Source: an uncultured Eubacteriales bacterium (GTDB taxonomy: Bacteria > Bacillota > Clostridia > TANB77 > CAG-508). From it: 32,509 nucleotides of DNA. Position numbers and translations under genes: made by a program. Under the pieces are notes generated by a model. That model was not told the origin of the DNA and did no database searches. It saw only the letters and a program-made list of their open reading frames with translations. Shown here one piece after another: positions 23,987 through 32,144 of this stretch. How positions within the stretch are numbered: the first letter of the stretch is position 1; each line of letters begins with the position of its first letter. Location of the stretch: the NCBI GenBank assembly GCA_949287075.1, contig CASEEU010000028.1, forward strand, positions 1-32,509. Direction: 5' to 3'.

Positions 23987-26900
23987 TTATTCATCTATTG
24001 TTGATATTCCAAGTGTAATTTCCTCTAACACATCCAATACTGCTCTTACAGTATCTAATGCTGTAAACATTGGTACATTATTTTGTGTTGCACATCTTCT
24101 AATATATGTTCCATCTGTTTCTTGGTCTATAGAATCAATATTTCTTGTGTTGATAACATAACTTACATATCCTTTTCTTAAAGATTCTAAGATTTCTTCA
24201 CTACCTTCACTAAGTTTCTTTTTCACTCTTGTTCTAATTCCATGTTCTTTTAAGAATTTAGCAGTTCCTTTTGTTGCTTCTATATTAAATCCTAGGTTAT
24301 AAAATCTTCTAATTAATGGTAATGCTTCTTCTTTATCCTTATCTGCGATTGTTACAAATATGGTTCCATAGTTTGCAAGCTTCATTCCTGATGATTGTAA
24401 TGCTTTATACAATGCTCTGGTTAATTTTTTATCATATCCAATAGCTTCTCCTGTTGATTTCATTTCAGGAGAAAGTGTTGCATCTAATCCTGATAATTTT
24501 GAGAATGAGAATGCTGGTGCTTTTACATACCATTTTTCTTTTTCTTTTGGATATACCACATCAAATCCTTGTTCTTTTAAAGATTTTCCAAGCATGACTA
24601 ATGTTCCAATATCTGCTAAAGAATATTCTGTAGATTTTGAAATAAATGGTACAGTTCTTGATGATCTTGGATTGACTTCTATAACATAAACATCTTCCTT
24701 ATCATCTACAATGAATTGGATATTATATAATCCGACAATACCAATACCTAATCCTAGTTTTACTGTATAATCTATAATTGTATCTTTTGCTTTTTGGCTA
24801 ACACTAAAGGTTGGATATACACTGATACTATCTCCTGAATGGATTCCTGTTTTTTCAACATGTTCCATAATTCCAGGTATGAATACATCTTTTCCATCAC
24901 ATACAGCATCTACTTCTAGTTCTTTTCCTGTTATATATTTGTCAACTAATACTGGTTGTTCTGTATTAATTTCAACAGCTGTTTTTAAATATTTTTCTAA
25001 TGCTTTTTGATTAGAAACAATTTGCATAGCTCTTCCACCTAATACATAACTTGGTCTTACTAATACTGGATATCCAATTTCTTTAGCAACTTTGATTCCA
25101 TCTTCTATATTTGTTACAGCTTCTCCTCTAGGTTGTAATAGTTTTAAGTCTTTCATAACTCTTTCAAAGGCATCTCTATTTTCTGCTTTTTCAATGGCAT
25201 TTACATCTGTACCAATGATTTTAACACCTAGTTTTGAAAGTGGTCCTGCAAGGTTAATGGCTGTTTGTCCACCTAATGCTGCTACGACCCCTTCTGGTTT
25301 TTCTAGTTCTACAATATTCATAACATCTTCTACAGTTAACGGTTCAAAATATAGCTTATCACTCGTTGTATAATCTGTTGAAACTGTTTCTGGGTTGTTA
25401 TTGATAATGATTGCTTCATATCCTGCTTCTTTAATTGTTTTTACTGCATGTACTGTAGAATAGTCGAATTCTACCCCTTGTCCAATTCTAATTGGTCCTG
25501 CACCTAATACAATGATTTTTTTCTTGTCACTTATGATAGATTCATTTTCTTCTTCATATGTTGAATAAAAATATGGTACATAACTTTCAAACTCACTACT
25601 ACATGTATCTATCATTTTATATACAGGATAAATGTTGTTTTTCTTTCTTAATTCATAAATATCCTTTTCTTTTTTCTTCCATACTTTTGCAATATATTTA
25701 TCACTAAATCCCATTTTCTTAACAGTTTTTAATGTATCAATATCTTCTACATTTTTCTTTAACACTTTTTCCATTTCAACAATATGTTTAATTTTCTCTA
25801 AGAAAAACATATCAATTTTTGTTGTATCATAAATTAATCCTAAATCGACATCTCTTCTCATTAATTCTGCAATCGCATAAATTCTATCATCTGTTCCATC
25901 TTTTATATATGTCATCATCTCTTCTGTTTCCATTTTGTCAAATTTCTTATGATGAATATGACATACACCTGTTTCTAATGATCTTACTGCTTTTAATAAA
26001 CTTTCTTCAAATGTTCTTCCTACACTCATAACTTCTCCTGTTGCCTTCATTTGTGTACTTAGTTTATTTGAAGCTAGTGTAAATTTATCAAATGGAAATC
26101 TTGGTATTTTACAAACCACATAATCTAATGCTGGTTCAAAACTTGCTGGTGTATTCGCTAGTGGAATTTCTTCTAATCTCATACCAACTGCTATTTTTGC
26201 TGAAACTCTAGCAATTGGATATCCACTTGCTTTTGAAGCTAATGCTGATGAACGAGATACCCTTGGATTTACTTCAATAACATAATAGTTGAAAGAATGT
26301 GGGTCTAAAGCAAATTGAACATTACATCCACCTTCTATTTTTAAGGCTCTAATAATTTTTAGGGCACTATCTCTTAATAATTGATATTCTTTATTTGTTA
26401 AGGTTTGGCTTGGTGCTACAACAATAGAATCTCCTGTATGAACACCTACTGGGTCTAAGTTTTCCATATTACAAATGGTAATGGCTGTGTCATTATGGTC
26501 TCTCATTACTTCATATTCAATCTCTTTATATCCTTTAATACTTTTTTCTACTAATACTTGATTTACTGGAGAAAGTTTTAAAGCATGTTTTAATAATGGT
26601 TTTAATTCTTGTTCATTATCTGCAAATCCTCCACCAGTTCCTCCTAAAGTAAAGGCTGGTCTTAGAACAACTGGGTATCCAATTTTATTTGCAGCTGCAA
26701 TTCCTTCTTCTTCTGATTCTGCAATAATAGATTCTAAGACAGGTTCTCCTAATTCTTCGCATAATTCTTTAAATTTTTCTCTATCTTCTGCTTTTTCAAT
26801 ACTTTCACTACTTGTTCCTAGAAGTTCTACTCGACATTCTTGTAAGATTCCTTTTCTGTATAACTGCATAGCAATATTTAGACCTGTTTGTCCTCCAATT

Positions 26901-27166
26901 CCTGGTAAAATAGCATCTGGTCTTTCATATCTGATAATTTTTGCAACATATTCTAATGTCAATGGTTCCATATATACTTTATCTGCAATCGCTGTATCTG
27001 TCATGATTGTTGCTGGGTTAGAATTTACTAATATAACTTTATATCCTTCTTCTTTTAGTGCTAAACAAGCTTGTGTTCCAGCATAATCAAATTCTGCTGC
27101 TTGTCCAATGACAATTGGTCCAGAACCAATTACTAGTACAGTTTTTATATCTTTTCTTTTTGGCAT
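23987..27166 (-). CDS. carB: Carbamoyl-phosphate synthase large subunit
   Basis: About 1059 residues, full length. It makes carbamoyl phosphate from bicarbonate, ammonia and two ATP for pyrimidine and arginine synthesis. The duplicated ATP-grasp halves show in [20 protein letters not shown] near residue 12 and [19 protein letters not shown] near 555, and in the paired [20 protein letters not shown] and [20 protein letters not shown] blocks. The C-terminal allosteric domain ([20 protein letters not shown]) is intact. I chose MPKRKDIKT over a GTG three codons upstream; the family starts there. It follows carA after a 148-bp gap filled by a long hairpin. Confidence 0.97.
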   Translation of the reverse strand: MPKRKDIKTVLVIGSGPIVIGQAAEFDYAGTQACLALKEEGYKVILVNSNPATIMTDTAIADKVYMEPLTLEYVAKIIRYERPDAILPGIGGQTGLNIAMQLYRKGILQECRVELLGTSSESIEKAEDREKFKELCEELGEPVLESIIAESEEEGIAAANKIGYPVVLRPAFTLGGTGGGFADNEQELKPLLKHALKLSPVNQVLVEKSIKGYKEIEYEVMRDHNDTAITICNMENLDPVGVHTGDSIVVAPSQTLTNKEYQLLRDSALKIIRALKIEGGCNVQFALDPHSFNYYVIEVNPRVSRSSALASKASGYPIARVSAKIAVGMRLEEIPLANTPASFEPALDYVVCKIPRFPFDKFTLASNKLSTQMKATGEVMSVGRTFEESLLKAVRSLETGVCHIHHKKFDKMETEEMMTYIKDGTDDRIYAIAELMRRDVDLGLIYDTTKIDMFFLEKIKHIVEMEKVLKKNVEDIDTLKTVKKMGFSDKYIAKVWKKKEKDIYELRKKNNIYPVYKMIDTCSSEFESYVPYFYSTYEEENESIISDKKKIIVLGAGPIRIGQGVEFDYSTVHAVKTIKEAGYEAIIINNNPETVSTDYTTSDKLYFEPLTVEDVMNIVELEKPEGVVAALGGQTAINLAGPLSKLGVKIIGTDVNAIEKAENRDAFERVMKDLKLLQPRGEAVTNIEDGIKVAKEIGYPVLVRPSYVLGGRAMQIVSNQKALEKYLKTAVEINTEQPVLVDKYITGKELEVDAVCDGKDVFIPGIMEHVEKTGIHSGDSISVYPTFSVSQKAKDTIIDYTVKLGLGIGIVGLYNIQFIVDDKEDVYVIEVNPRSSRTVPFISKSTEYSLADIGTLVMLGKSLKEQGFDVVYPKEKEKWYVKAPAFSFSKLSGLDATLSPEMKSTGEAIGYDKKLTRALYKALQSSGMKLANYGTIFVTIADKDKEEALPLIRRFYNLGFNIEATKGTAKFLKEHGIRTRVKKKLSEGSEEILESLRKGYVSYVINTRNIDSIDQETDGTYIRRCATQNNVPMFTALDTVRAVLDVLEEITLGISTIDE

Positions 27167-27212
27167 TTTATTCACATTCCTTTCATTTTATTTTTATTAC
27201 TATATCTCAACG

Positions 27213-27337
27213 AATTTGGAAAAGAATCGTCTTTTGACTAGGCACACGAACTTGAAATCTATGAGACGTATGTTCTATACGTTGATTAGATTTCAAGTGA
27301 AGTGTAACAACGTCAAAAGCGATTATATTCCAAATTG
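27213..27337. repeat. 125-nt imperfect palindrome between carA and carB
   Basis: Paired blocks in order are AATTTGGAA, AATCG, CTTTTGAC, ACTTGAAATCTA and ACGTAT, each met by its inverted copy on the right arm, closing on a GTTCT-type loop. The right arm includes the last codons and stop of carA. The outer 27 bases read as an inverted near-copy of the carA 3' end. There is no T run after it, so it is not a terminator. Confidence 0.7.
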
Positions 27338-28408
27338 CATAATTTTGATAAATTTATCAAAAAGATACCCACTATCTTGTGGTCCTGGTGCACTTTCAGG
27401 GTGATATTGCACACTAAATACTTTATCTTTCTTACATTCCACACCTTCAATTGTATTATCTAAAATATTTTTATGTGTTGGTACTAAATCTGTTTTTTCT
27501 AAAGATTTTTCATCTACTGCATAACTATGGTTTTGACTTGTAATTTCTATTTTATCTGTTTCCAAATTTAATACTGGATGGTTTCCACCTCTATGACCAA
27601 ATTTTAATTTATATGTTTTTGCACCATATGCTAAACTAATCATTTGATGTCCTAAACAAATTCCAAAGATTGGATATTTTCCTCTTAATTCTTTTACAAG
27701 TTTAATAACCTCTTTTACATCTTCTGGATCACCTGGTCCATTTGATAAAAAGACTCCATCTGGTTTTAAGCTTTCAATTTCTTTTGCTGTTGTATTATAT
27801 GGCACAATCGTTACATTACAACCTCTTTTATTTAAACTTCTGATAATATTTAACTTAATACCACAATCTACTGCTACCACATTATATTTGTAATTTGCTG
27901 TTCTAGAATACCATTTCTTTTTACAACTTACTTTTGATACAGCATCTTTTGGAATATCATATGCGTTTAATTTTTTTAACGCTTCCTCTTTACTGGTTGT
28001 AATATCTGTAATGATAACCTTTCTGCTTCCTTTATTTCTGATACTTCTTGTTAATTTTCTTGTATCAATGCCTAAAATTCCTGGTATATTATTCTCTTCT
28101 AAGTATTCTGATAATGTCTTTGTATAACGGAAATTACTTGGTAAATCATTATATTCTCTTACAACCATTCCACCTATTGTTGGTTGTTTGGTTTCATAAT
28201 CTTCATCTGTGATTCCATAGTTTCCGATTAATGGATATGTCATCACTACCATTTGATAGGTATATGATGGGTCTGAAACAATTTCTTGATATCCTACCAT
28301 TGATGTATTAAATACAATTTCACAAATGGCTTCTTTGTCTGCTCCAAATCCATATCCTAAATATTCTTCTCCATCTTCTAGTACAATTTTTTTGTTGAAT
28401 TCTTTCAT
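27323..28408 (-). CDS. carA: Carbamoyl-phosphate synthase small (glutaminase) subunit
   Basis: About 361 residues. It hydrolyses glutamine and passes ammonia to CarB. The N-terminal CPSase domain (DGEEYLGYGFGADKEAICEI, GYQEIVSDPSYTYQ) is followed by a class I glutaminase with SNGPGDP, nucleophile Cys251 in FGICLGHQM, and His336/Glu338 in YHPESAPGP. I chose the ATG of MKEFNKK, which has GGAGG five bases upstream, over an ATG four codons earlier that lies before that site. Upstream lies an inverted repeat over the likely promoter (28461-28500). Confidence 0.97.
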   Translation of the reverse strand: MKEFNKKIVLEDGEEYLGYGFGADKEAICEIVFNTSMVGYQEIVSDPSYTYQMVVMTYPLIGNYGITDEDYETKQPTIGGMVVREYNDLPSNFRYTKTLSEYLEENNIPGILGIDTRKLTRSIRNKGSRKVIITDITTSKEEALKKLNAYDIPKDAVSKVSCKKKWYSRTANYKYNVVAVDCGIKLNIIRSLNKRGCNVTIVPYNTTAKEIESLKPDGVFLSNGPGDPEDVKEVIKLVKELRGKYPIFGICLGHQMISLAYGAKTYKLKFGHRGGNHPVLNLETDKIEITSQNHSYAVDEKSLEKTDLVPTHKNILDNTIEGVECKKDKVFSVQYHPESAPGPQDSGYLFDKFIKIMQFGI

Positions 28409-28460
28409 ATTAACCTCCATTCATATATATTAAATTTGTGTATTTTATAAGTGATTGATA

Positions 28461-28500
28461 TTTTTTGCATTCAGAAGTGTGAGTGCTAGAATGCAAAAAA
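28461..28500. promoter_or_regulatory. 12-bp inverted repeat ahead of carA
   Basis: TTTTTTGCATTC, a 16-base spacer, then GAATGCAAAAAA. T runs come before the stem and A runs after it on both strands, the reverse of a terminator. A minus-strand TATAAA lies about 20 bases downstream, so the dyad may overlap the carA promoter as an operator, or form a leader hairpin. Its A-tract doubles as the T-tract of the terminator at 28495. Confidence 0.45.
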
Positions 28501-28523
28501 AAATAAGGAACAAAAAATCCTTA
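28495..28523 (-). terminator. Terminator of the 27-residue peptide gene
   Basis: On the minus strand TAAGGA, an 8-base loop, TCCTTA, then nine Ts, two bases after the peptide stop codon. Confidence 0.85.
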
Positions 28524-28524
28524 C

Positions 28525-28608
28525 TTAAAATACAAATGAAAATAAAGCAACTATTAAAAAAACAGCTGAAATATATATGTAATTCATTTTTTTTAAATAG
28601 TTTTTCAT
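28525..28608 (-). CDS. 27-residue membrane micropeptide with its own promoter and terminator
   Basis: The ORF reads MKNYLKKMNYIYISAVFLIV then ALFSFVF: a basic, Tyr-rich head and one membrane helix reaching the C-terminus. AAGGAG lies eight bases before the ATG. A promoter TTGCAA-N18-TATAAT (28643-28672) and a terminator (28495-28523) enclose just this ORF, so it is a complete single-gene unit. I do not recognise a family. It could be a small membrane regulator or a toxin-like peptide. No clear antisense RNA is seen; a weak plus-strand promoter-like sequence near 28437 is not convincing. Confidence 0.7.
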   Translation of the reverse strand: MKNYLKKMNYIYISAVFLIVALFSFVF

Positions 28609-28642
28609 TTTCTTGCTCCTTTTTATATTTTATATCTTTACT

Positions 28643-28672
28643 ATTATACCAGAAATAATATATAGATTGCAA
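28643..28672 (-). promoter_or_regulatory. Promoter of the 27-residue peptide gene
   Basis: On the minus strand TTGCAA, 18 bases, TATAAT, about 35 bases before the ATG. Confidence 0.65.
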
Positions 28673-28696
28673 CATTTTTTTATTATTTTTTACATA

Positions 28697-29164
28697 TTAA
28701 GATACAATAATATCTCCATATGTAGTAGATGCATTTAGCTTGATAGTTGCTTCACCTTTACCTTTATAGTAATTGTAAATTTTTCCCATCTTGCTCTTTG
28801 CTTCCAACTCAACATATCCAGATTCAAATTCAGTCTTAATATTTCCACTTCTTGTAGAAACGCTGATTTCACAGTCCTTTTCTGGTACGTCATCAATCCG
28901 TACATCACCTTTCTTCGTTTTTATTCGCAACTCTTCTGGTAAAACCTCCTTTATCCGGACATTGCCAGAAGATGTACCTATAGAAAGGTATTTTATACTG
29001 GTAGGAATTGCTATTTTTAATTTAACATTTCCACCAGCTTCTTTTTCGTCGAACATAATTATCAGCTCTTTCTTTCTCCTTTCCATTTCAAGGATTACTT
29101 CCTGAGAAGACTTCCCATGAATCCATGTCTGTACTATGTCTGCTCTTGTCAACTGGACAGACAC
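28697..29164 (-). CDS. DUF4097-like beta-helix/adhesin-type protein, 5' end uncertain
   Basis: 155 residues from a GTG, rich in the short beta repeats of DUF4097 (LSIGTSSGNVRIKEV, RIKTKKGDVRIDDV, ISVSTRSGNIKTEF, LNASTTYGDIIVS). The frame stays open upstream and encodes SFPRENVERIVVITKNANV, the usual N-terminal strand of the family, so the GTG is not the true start. An ATG at 29266 would give MSK and then join this frame if one A were removed from the A5 tract after it. The likely full gene is 28697 to about 29266 with a +1 slip. Codons such as CGG, CCG and TCC are far commoner here than in the neighbours. Confidence 0.65.
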   Translation of the reverse strand: MSVQLTRADIVQTWIHGKSSQEVILEMERRKKELIIMFDEKEAGGNVKLKIAIPTSIKYLSIGTSSGNVRIKEVLPEELRIKTKKGDVRIDDVPEKDCEISVSTRSGNIKTEFESGYVELEAKSKMGKIYNYYKGKGEATIKLNASTTYGDIIVS

Positions 29165-29260
29165 ATTCGCATTCTTTGTTATGACAACAATCCTTTCAAC
29201 ATTCTCTCTTGGGAAAGACTTTCTTTTGTCTATCCGCTGTTCTTTGTTTTCCTTTCCTTT

Positions 29261-29289
29261 TTGACATTTTATGTTAATAGTTGTATAAT
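29261..29289 (+). promoter_or_regulatory. Consensus SigA promoter for the plus-strand 72-codon gene
   Basis: TTGACA, 17 bases, TATAAT, a perfect consensus. The -35 box overlaps the ATG proposed for the divergent DUF4097-like gene. A roughly 75-nt leader follows with two small hairpins (AAGCC/GGCTT and CCAC/GTGG). Confidence 0.85.
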
Positions 29290-29370
29290 TTATTTATGCA
29301 ACTGTGCATTAAGCCCAATATAGGCTTTATCCACGAATTGTGGAAGAACCCTTATGAAGGAGGAGTATAT

Positions 29371-29589
29371 ATGATAGGAATGACAGAACAGATTCAGGAA
29401 ACTCTTGCAGAAATTACAACTATTTCTGCAGATATTAATATTCGACAAAATAATGTTATGATTATGTTCGAATATGTAGTTCCTGATGAGGAAACCTCAA
29501 AAAAAATTGAGACAGCTCTGTCTCAATTCGGTGATGTCGAAGCATTACATTGTCGTGAATATGGCATTGTATGTTGGCTTATCCGGTAA
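29371..29589 (+). CDS. 72-residue protein of unknown function, only sizeable plus-strand gene
   Basis: It starts MIGMTEQIQETLAEITTISA and ends with GDVEALHCREYGIVCWLIR. GAAGGAGGAG lies five bases before the ATG. The pattern suggests a small alpha/beta fold: helix, strand (VMIMFEYVV), helix (EETSKKIETALSQFG), two strands. I do not recognise the family. It has a perfect promoter, a structured leader and its own terminator, so it is a complete unit. Its orientation and richer GC suggest it came in together with the adjacent DUF4097-like gene. Confidence 0.75.
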   Translation: MIGMTEQIQETLAEITTISADINIRQNNVMIMFEYVVPDEETSKKIETALSQFGDVEALHCREYGIVCWLIR

Positions 29590-29595
29590 AATCAT

Positions 29596-29617
29596 GCCTC
29601 CTTATGGGGGCTTTTTT
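29596..29617 (+). terminator. Terminator of the 72-codon gene
   Basis: GCCTCC, TTAT loop, GGGGGC, then six Ts. The T-tract overlaps the stop of the convergent aldo/keto reductase gene. Confidence 0.88.
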
Positions 29618-30713
29618 ATATGTTTTCAAAATATTTTTCTATCTCTTTCATTCTGTTCATTTGATCCACTTTAAATGGACATCTTGTATTACAATGACCA
29701 CATTGAATACAATCTTTTGCTGTTTTTTCTAAGTTTTTATAGTGGTCTTTTGCCAATATATCTCCTGCTTTTGACAAATCATAGTATTTATTAATTAATC
29801 CAATATCTAATCCCATAGGACAAGGTTCACAATGGTTGCAATATACACATTTTCCACTTGCTTCTGGTGGTGCAAATTCACTGATAATGGAATAATCTTT
29901 TTCCTCATCAGTTGCTTTATTAAACTGTAAAATTTCTTCTAAATCTTCTTTTCCTCTGATTCCTGGAAGTATTGTCAAAACGCCTGGTTTGTCTAAGGCA
30001 TATTGTATACATTGCATTTTTGTAAGCACTTTTCCAAATGGAGAAGTTCTTCCGTCTAATAATTGACCACTAGAAAATGCTTTCATAACAGATATACCAA
30101 CACCTTCTGCTTCACATCTTCTATATAATTCCATTCTTTCATTAACACTACCATTGGCGTATGCACCTTGTTTATAATCATATGCTGGATTAATACTAAA
30201 CATCACCATATCAATCAAACCTGTATCTAATACTTTATGTACTAATTCTGGTGTGTGAGAAGAAATTCCAATATGCTTTACGATTCCTTTTTCTTTTAGT
30301 TCTTTAATATAATCTAATATCTCATTTTGTTGATATGCATTCCAATCACTTTCTTCATCTATACAATGAATGAATCCATAATCAATATAGTTTGTTTTTA
30401 ATTGTTCCAATTGCCACGCGATTGATTTTTTTACTTTCTCCAAATTTGTCGTCCAACCATAACTTCCTGTTTCATAATTTGCTCCAAAATGAATTTGGTA
30501 CATAACTTTATCTCTGACATTTTCAAAGGCTTCTCCATAATATGAAAAACACTCAGCATCTCCACCTGCTAAATCAAAATAATTGATTCCATTATCAAAT
30601 GCCATTTTTAAAGTTTCAATTCCTTCTTTTTCTCCTGCTTGTGAGATAGAACTAGCGCCTAATCCTATGATACTAATTTTATCTCCTGTTCTACGATTTG
30701 TTCTATATTCCAT
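29616..30713 (-). CDS. Aldo/keto reductase with C-terminal 4Fe-4S ferredoxin domain
   Basis: 365 residues. A TIM barrel of the COG1453 type (residues 1 to about 260: MEYRTNRRTGDKISIIGLGA, NYFDLAGGDAECFSYYGEAF, YIDYGFIHCIDEE) is fused to two iron-sulfur motifs, CVYCNHCEPCP near 290 and CIQCGHCNTRCP near 336. The Asp and Tyr of the reductase tetrad are visible; the Lys position reads as His (MYQIHFGA), which I believe is common in this subgroup. A cytoplasmic redox enzyme of unknown substrate. Its promoter carries a MerR-type dyad in a 19-bp spacer (30756-30786). Confidence 0.92.
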   Translation of the reverse strand: MEYRTNRRTGDKISIIGLGASSISQAGEKEGIETLKMAFDNGINYFDLAGGDAECFSYYGEAFENVRDKVMYQIHFGANYETGSYGWTTNLEKVKKSIAWQLEQLKTNYIDYGFIHCIDEESDWNAYQQNEILDYIKELKEKGIVKHIGISSHTPELVHKVLDTGLIDMVMFSINPAYDYKQGAYANGSVNERMELYRRCEAEGVGISVMKAFSSGQLLDGRTSPFGKVLTKMQCIQYALDKPGVLTILPGIRGKEDLEEILQFNKATDEEKDYSIISEFAPPEASGKCVYCNHCEPCPMGLDIGLINKYYDLSKAGDILAKDHYKNLEKTAKDCIQCGHCNTRCPFKVDQMNRMKEIEKYFENI

Positions 30714-30755
30714 TTCTACACCAACCTTTCTTATTGCTTTTTTATATATACTTAC

Positions 30756-30786
30756 CTTATATCACTTAGAGTTTACTTCAAGTCAA
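30756..30786 (-). promoter_or_regulatory. MerR-type promoter of the aldo/keto reductase gene
   Basis: On the minus strand TTGACT, a 19-base spacer, TATAAG. The dyad CTTGAAGTAAACTCTAAG (30765-30782) fits CTTnnAGTnnACTnnAAG, the form bound by NmlR/AdhR-type MerR regulators. A 19-bp spacer is the hallmark of MerR-activated promoters. No MerR gene lies in the window. Confidence 0.75.
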
Positions 30787-30839
30787 TAGTTTTTATAAAA
30801 TATATTATAAATTTTTATTACTATAAAATAACTATATCT

Positions 30840-30869
30840 AAAAAAGTACCAATTAATTGGTACTTTTTT
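30840..30869 (-). terminator. Palindromic terminator after the flavin reductase gene
   Basis: A perfect palindrome: As, GTACC, AATTAATT, GGTAC, Ts. It follows the stop codon at 30879 and could work on both strands. Confidence 0.85.
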
Positions 30870-30878
30870 AATCTTTCA

Positions 30879-31451
30879 TTATTTATTCATAAATTTCTTT
30901 CCACTATCCCATGCTTGTCCTACTTTTTCTCCAATCTTGTAATATCCATTTTGATATTGGTCAAATACAAATGCATTGATTTTGGTAGGATCTACTTTTC
31001 CATTCTCATCTAAAACTTTTTCGTCTGCTACCACATTTACAATTTCTCCTAGAACTCTGAAGCCATAAGATTCATGTTGCAATTCTGCCACTTTACATTC
31101 TAATGTAATTGGATATTCTTCAATAATTGGAGCATCTACTCTTGTACTTTTTGTAGCATGCATACCTGTCCTTTCAAATTTATCTTCCATTGTGTTTCCT
31201 GATGCTGTTCCAAAAAAGTCTGATTCTTCTAGATGATCTACATCTGCAATACTTAGTGTAAAGGCTTTTCTTTCCTTTATATTTTTAGCTGTTTTGTGGC
31301 TTTCACTTATATTTAAAGCCACCATATTGTTGTTACAAATGCCTCCCCAAGCCATATTCATTACATCCACCTTATCATTTTCTCCATAGGTTGCAATCAT
31401 CAATACTGGCATAGGAAATACATAAGGTTTTACTCCTAAATCTTTTTTCAT
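30879..31451 (-). CDS. Flavin reductase-like (FMN-binding) protein
   Basis: 190 residues of the flavin reductase-like split-barrel family. The N-terminal PMPVLMIATYGENDKVDVMN, the MAWGGICNN stretch, and ISESHKTAKNIKERKAFTLS are its FMN-site blocks. It probably reduces FMN/FAD or acts as a small NAD(P)H oxidoreductase in the cytoplasm. GGAGG lies eight bases before the ATG. An overlapping short frame begins 46 bases upstream. The next gene downstream is the iron-sulfur aldo/keto reductase, but a terminator separates them. Confidence 0.9.
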   Translation of the reverse strand: MKKDLGVKPYVFPMPVLMIATYGENDKVDVMNMAWGGICNNNMVALNISESHKTAKNIKERKAFTLSIADVDHLEESDFFGTASGNTMEDKFERTGMHATKSTRVDAPIIEEYPITLECKVAELQHESYGFRVLGEIVNVVADEKVLDENGKVDPTKINAFVFDQYQNGYYKIGEKVGQAWDSGKKFMNK

Positions 31452-31497
31452 AGAAAATTCCTCCCATCTTGAGCAACTTATGCTCTATAAAACTCAT
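31375..31497 (-). other. Possible upstream ORF overlapping the flavin reductase start
   Basis: A 40-codon frame (MSFIEHKLLKMGGIF...) has AAAGGAG eight bases upstream and runs out of frame into the flavin reductase gene. A GAGCA/TGCTC hairpin lies in it. It may be a translational leader or chance. Confidence 0.25.
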
Positions 31498-31891
31498 TTT
31501 TCTTTCTCCTTTTATTTTCATTTTTATAAATTATATCAATAAGTTTTGCTTTTTACAATATGAATAAAATTTATTTTGCTTACATCATTATCACTTAAAT
31601 TTGATTATTTTTTAACATCTTCTTATTTTCTTTTTCAACAACAAATGGCACTTCATTATAGTCATTAACCATCCAATATTATTGTAATATTCATGAGATA
31701 ACTTTATGCAATAAACATAAAAGATGATAAAACCCTTCTAATTTATAACTTCAAGAAAAATGATACAAGAACATGCTTTAAAAGACCATGCTTTTCTGAT
31801 AATTTAAAAATATGCATAGAAAACCTCTACCATTTTGTGACAACTCATCAAAAATTATCTACTATACTTATTAATGAATAAGAAGAATAAT
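31498..31891. other. Intergenic stretch of about 390 bp with no convincing gene
   Basis: AT-rich. A plus-strand frame is open for about 60 codons and ends near 31881 (reading KDDKTLLIYNFKKNDT and later ENLYHFVTTHQK) but has no start codon or ribosome-binding site. It may be the decayed end of a gene. I see no RNA gene or repeat here. Confidence 0.4.
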
Positions 31892-31920
31892 TTGACTTTT
31901 ACAAATTTATATGCTACTAT
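31892..31920 (+). promoter_or_regulatory. Promoter of the module 2 antitoxin-like RNA
   Basis: TTGACT, 17 bases, TACTAT; expected start near 31927. The only plus-strand product downstream is the small RNA ending at 32007. Confidence 0.65.
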
Positions 31921-31926
31921 ATAGTT

Positions 31927-32007
31927 AGCTTAAGCAAATGTGTCTTTAATCGTATGAAGTCAGTTTGCTATCAGTATGTGTACTGCAATTACACATACTA
32001 TTTTTTT
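31927..32007 (+). ncRNA. Candidate antitoxin small RNA, module 2 (about 81 nt)
   Basis: Bases 31948-31972 (AATCGTATGAAGTCA then GTTTGCTATC) repeat, in the same strand sense, the sequence 32219-32245 across the start of the mini-ORF. The RNA is therefore antisense to the toxin ribosome-binding site and first codons, with a 2-nt gap and one mismatch. It ends in a perfect 10-bp terminator whose loop CUGCAAU is the exact complement of the loop AUUGCAG in the toxin mRNA terminator. Confidence 0.72.
31973..32007 (+). terminator. Terminator of the module 2 small RNA
   Basis: AGTATGTGTA/TACACATACT perfect 10-bp stem, loop CTGCAAT, then A and seven Ts. Confidence 0.9.
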
Positions 32008-32085
32008 GATTAAAAATAAGAGCCTGACCCGACATAGCAATCAAAGATTGCAGTCTGGTACCTCAGAACCTTGTTGTCTAAGACA
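32008..32085. other. Structured spacer between the two module 2 terminators
   Basis: Higher GC than its surroundings. It holds GCAATC-AAA-GATTGC and TTGTCT-AAGACAA hairpins and a third copy of the 7-mer ATTGCAG (plus strand). No ORF with a ribosome-binding site. Its role is unknown. Confidence 0.4.
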
Positions 32086-32122
32086 ATAAAAAGCAGGAAT
32101 AAACTGCAATTTTACTCCCGCT
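32086..32122 (-). terminator. Terminator of the module 2 toxin mRNA
   Basis: On the minus strand AGCGGGAGTAAA/TTTATTCCTGCT, a 12-bp stem with two G-U pairs, loop ATTGCAG, then TTTTTATTG. Confidence 0.85.
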
Positions 32123-32144
32123 TCCGACTATGTAATGTATACCT

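Noticed and set aside
27176..27322. Intrinsic terminator or PyrR attenuator between carA and carB
   Set aside because: There is no T-tract after the palindrome and no recognisable PyrR-binding loop.
28461..28490. CIRCE-like half site GAGTGCTA ahead of carA
   Set aside because: The opposite half (TTAGCACTC at nine bases) is missing, so HrcA control is not supported.
28445..28675. 76-codon frame on the minus strand
   Set aside because: It runs through a promoter, a ribosome-binding site, a better-supported 27-codon ORF and a terminator, and its composition is Phe/Leu/Lys-rich as expected for chance AT-rich sequence.
29290..29370. Riboswitch in the leader of the 72-codon gene
   Set aside because: Two small hairpins are present but no known aptamer consensus could be recognised.
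31700..31881. 60-codon plus-strand frame as a gene
   Set aside because: No start codon or ribosome-binding site; at most a decayed gene end.
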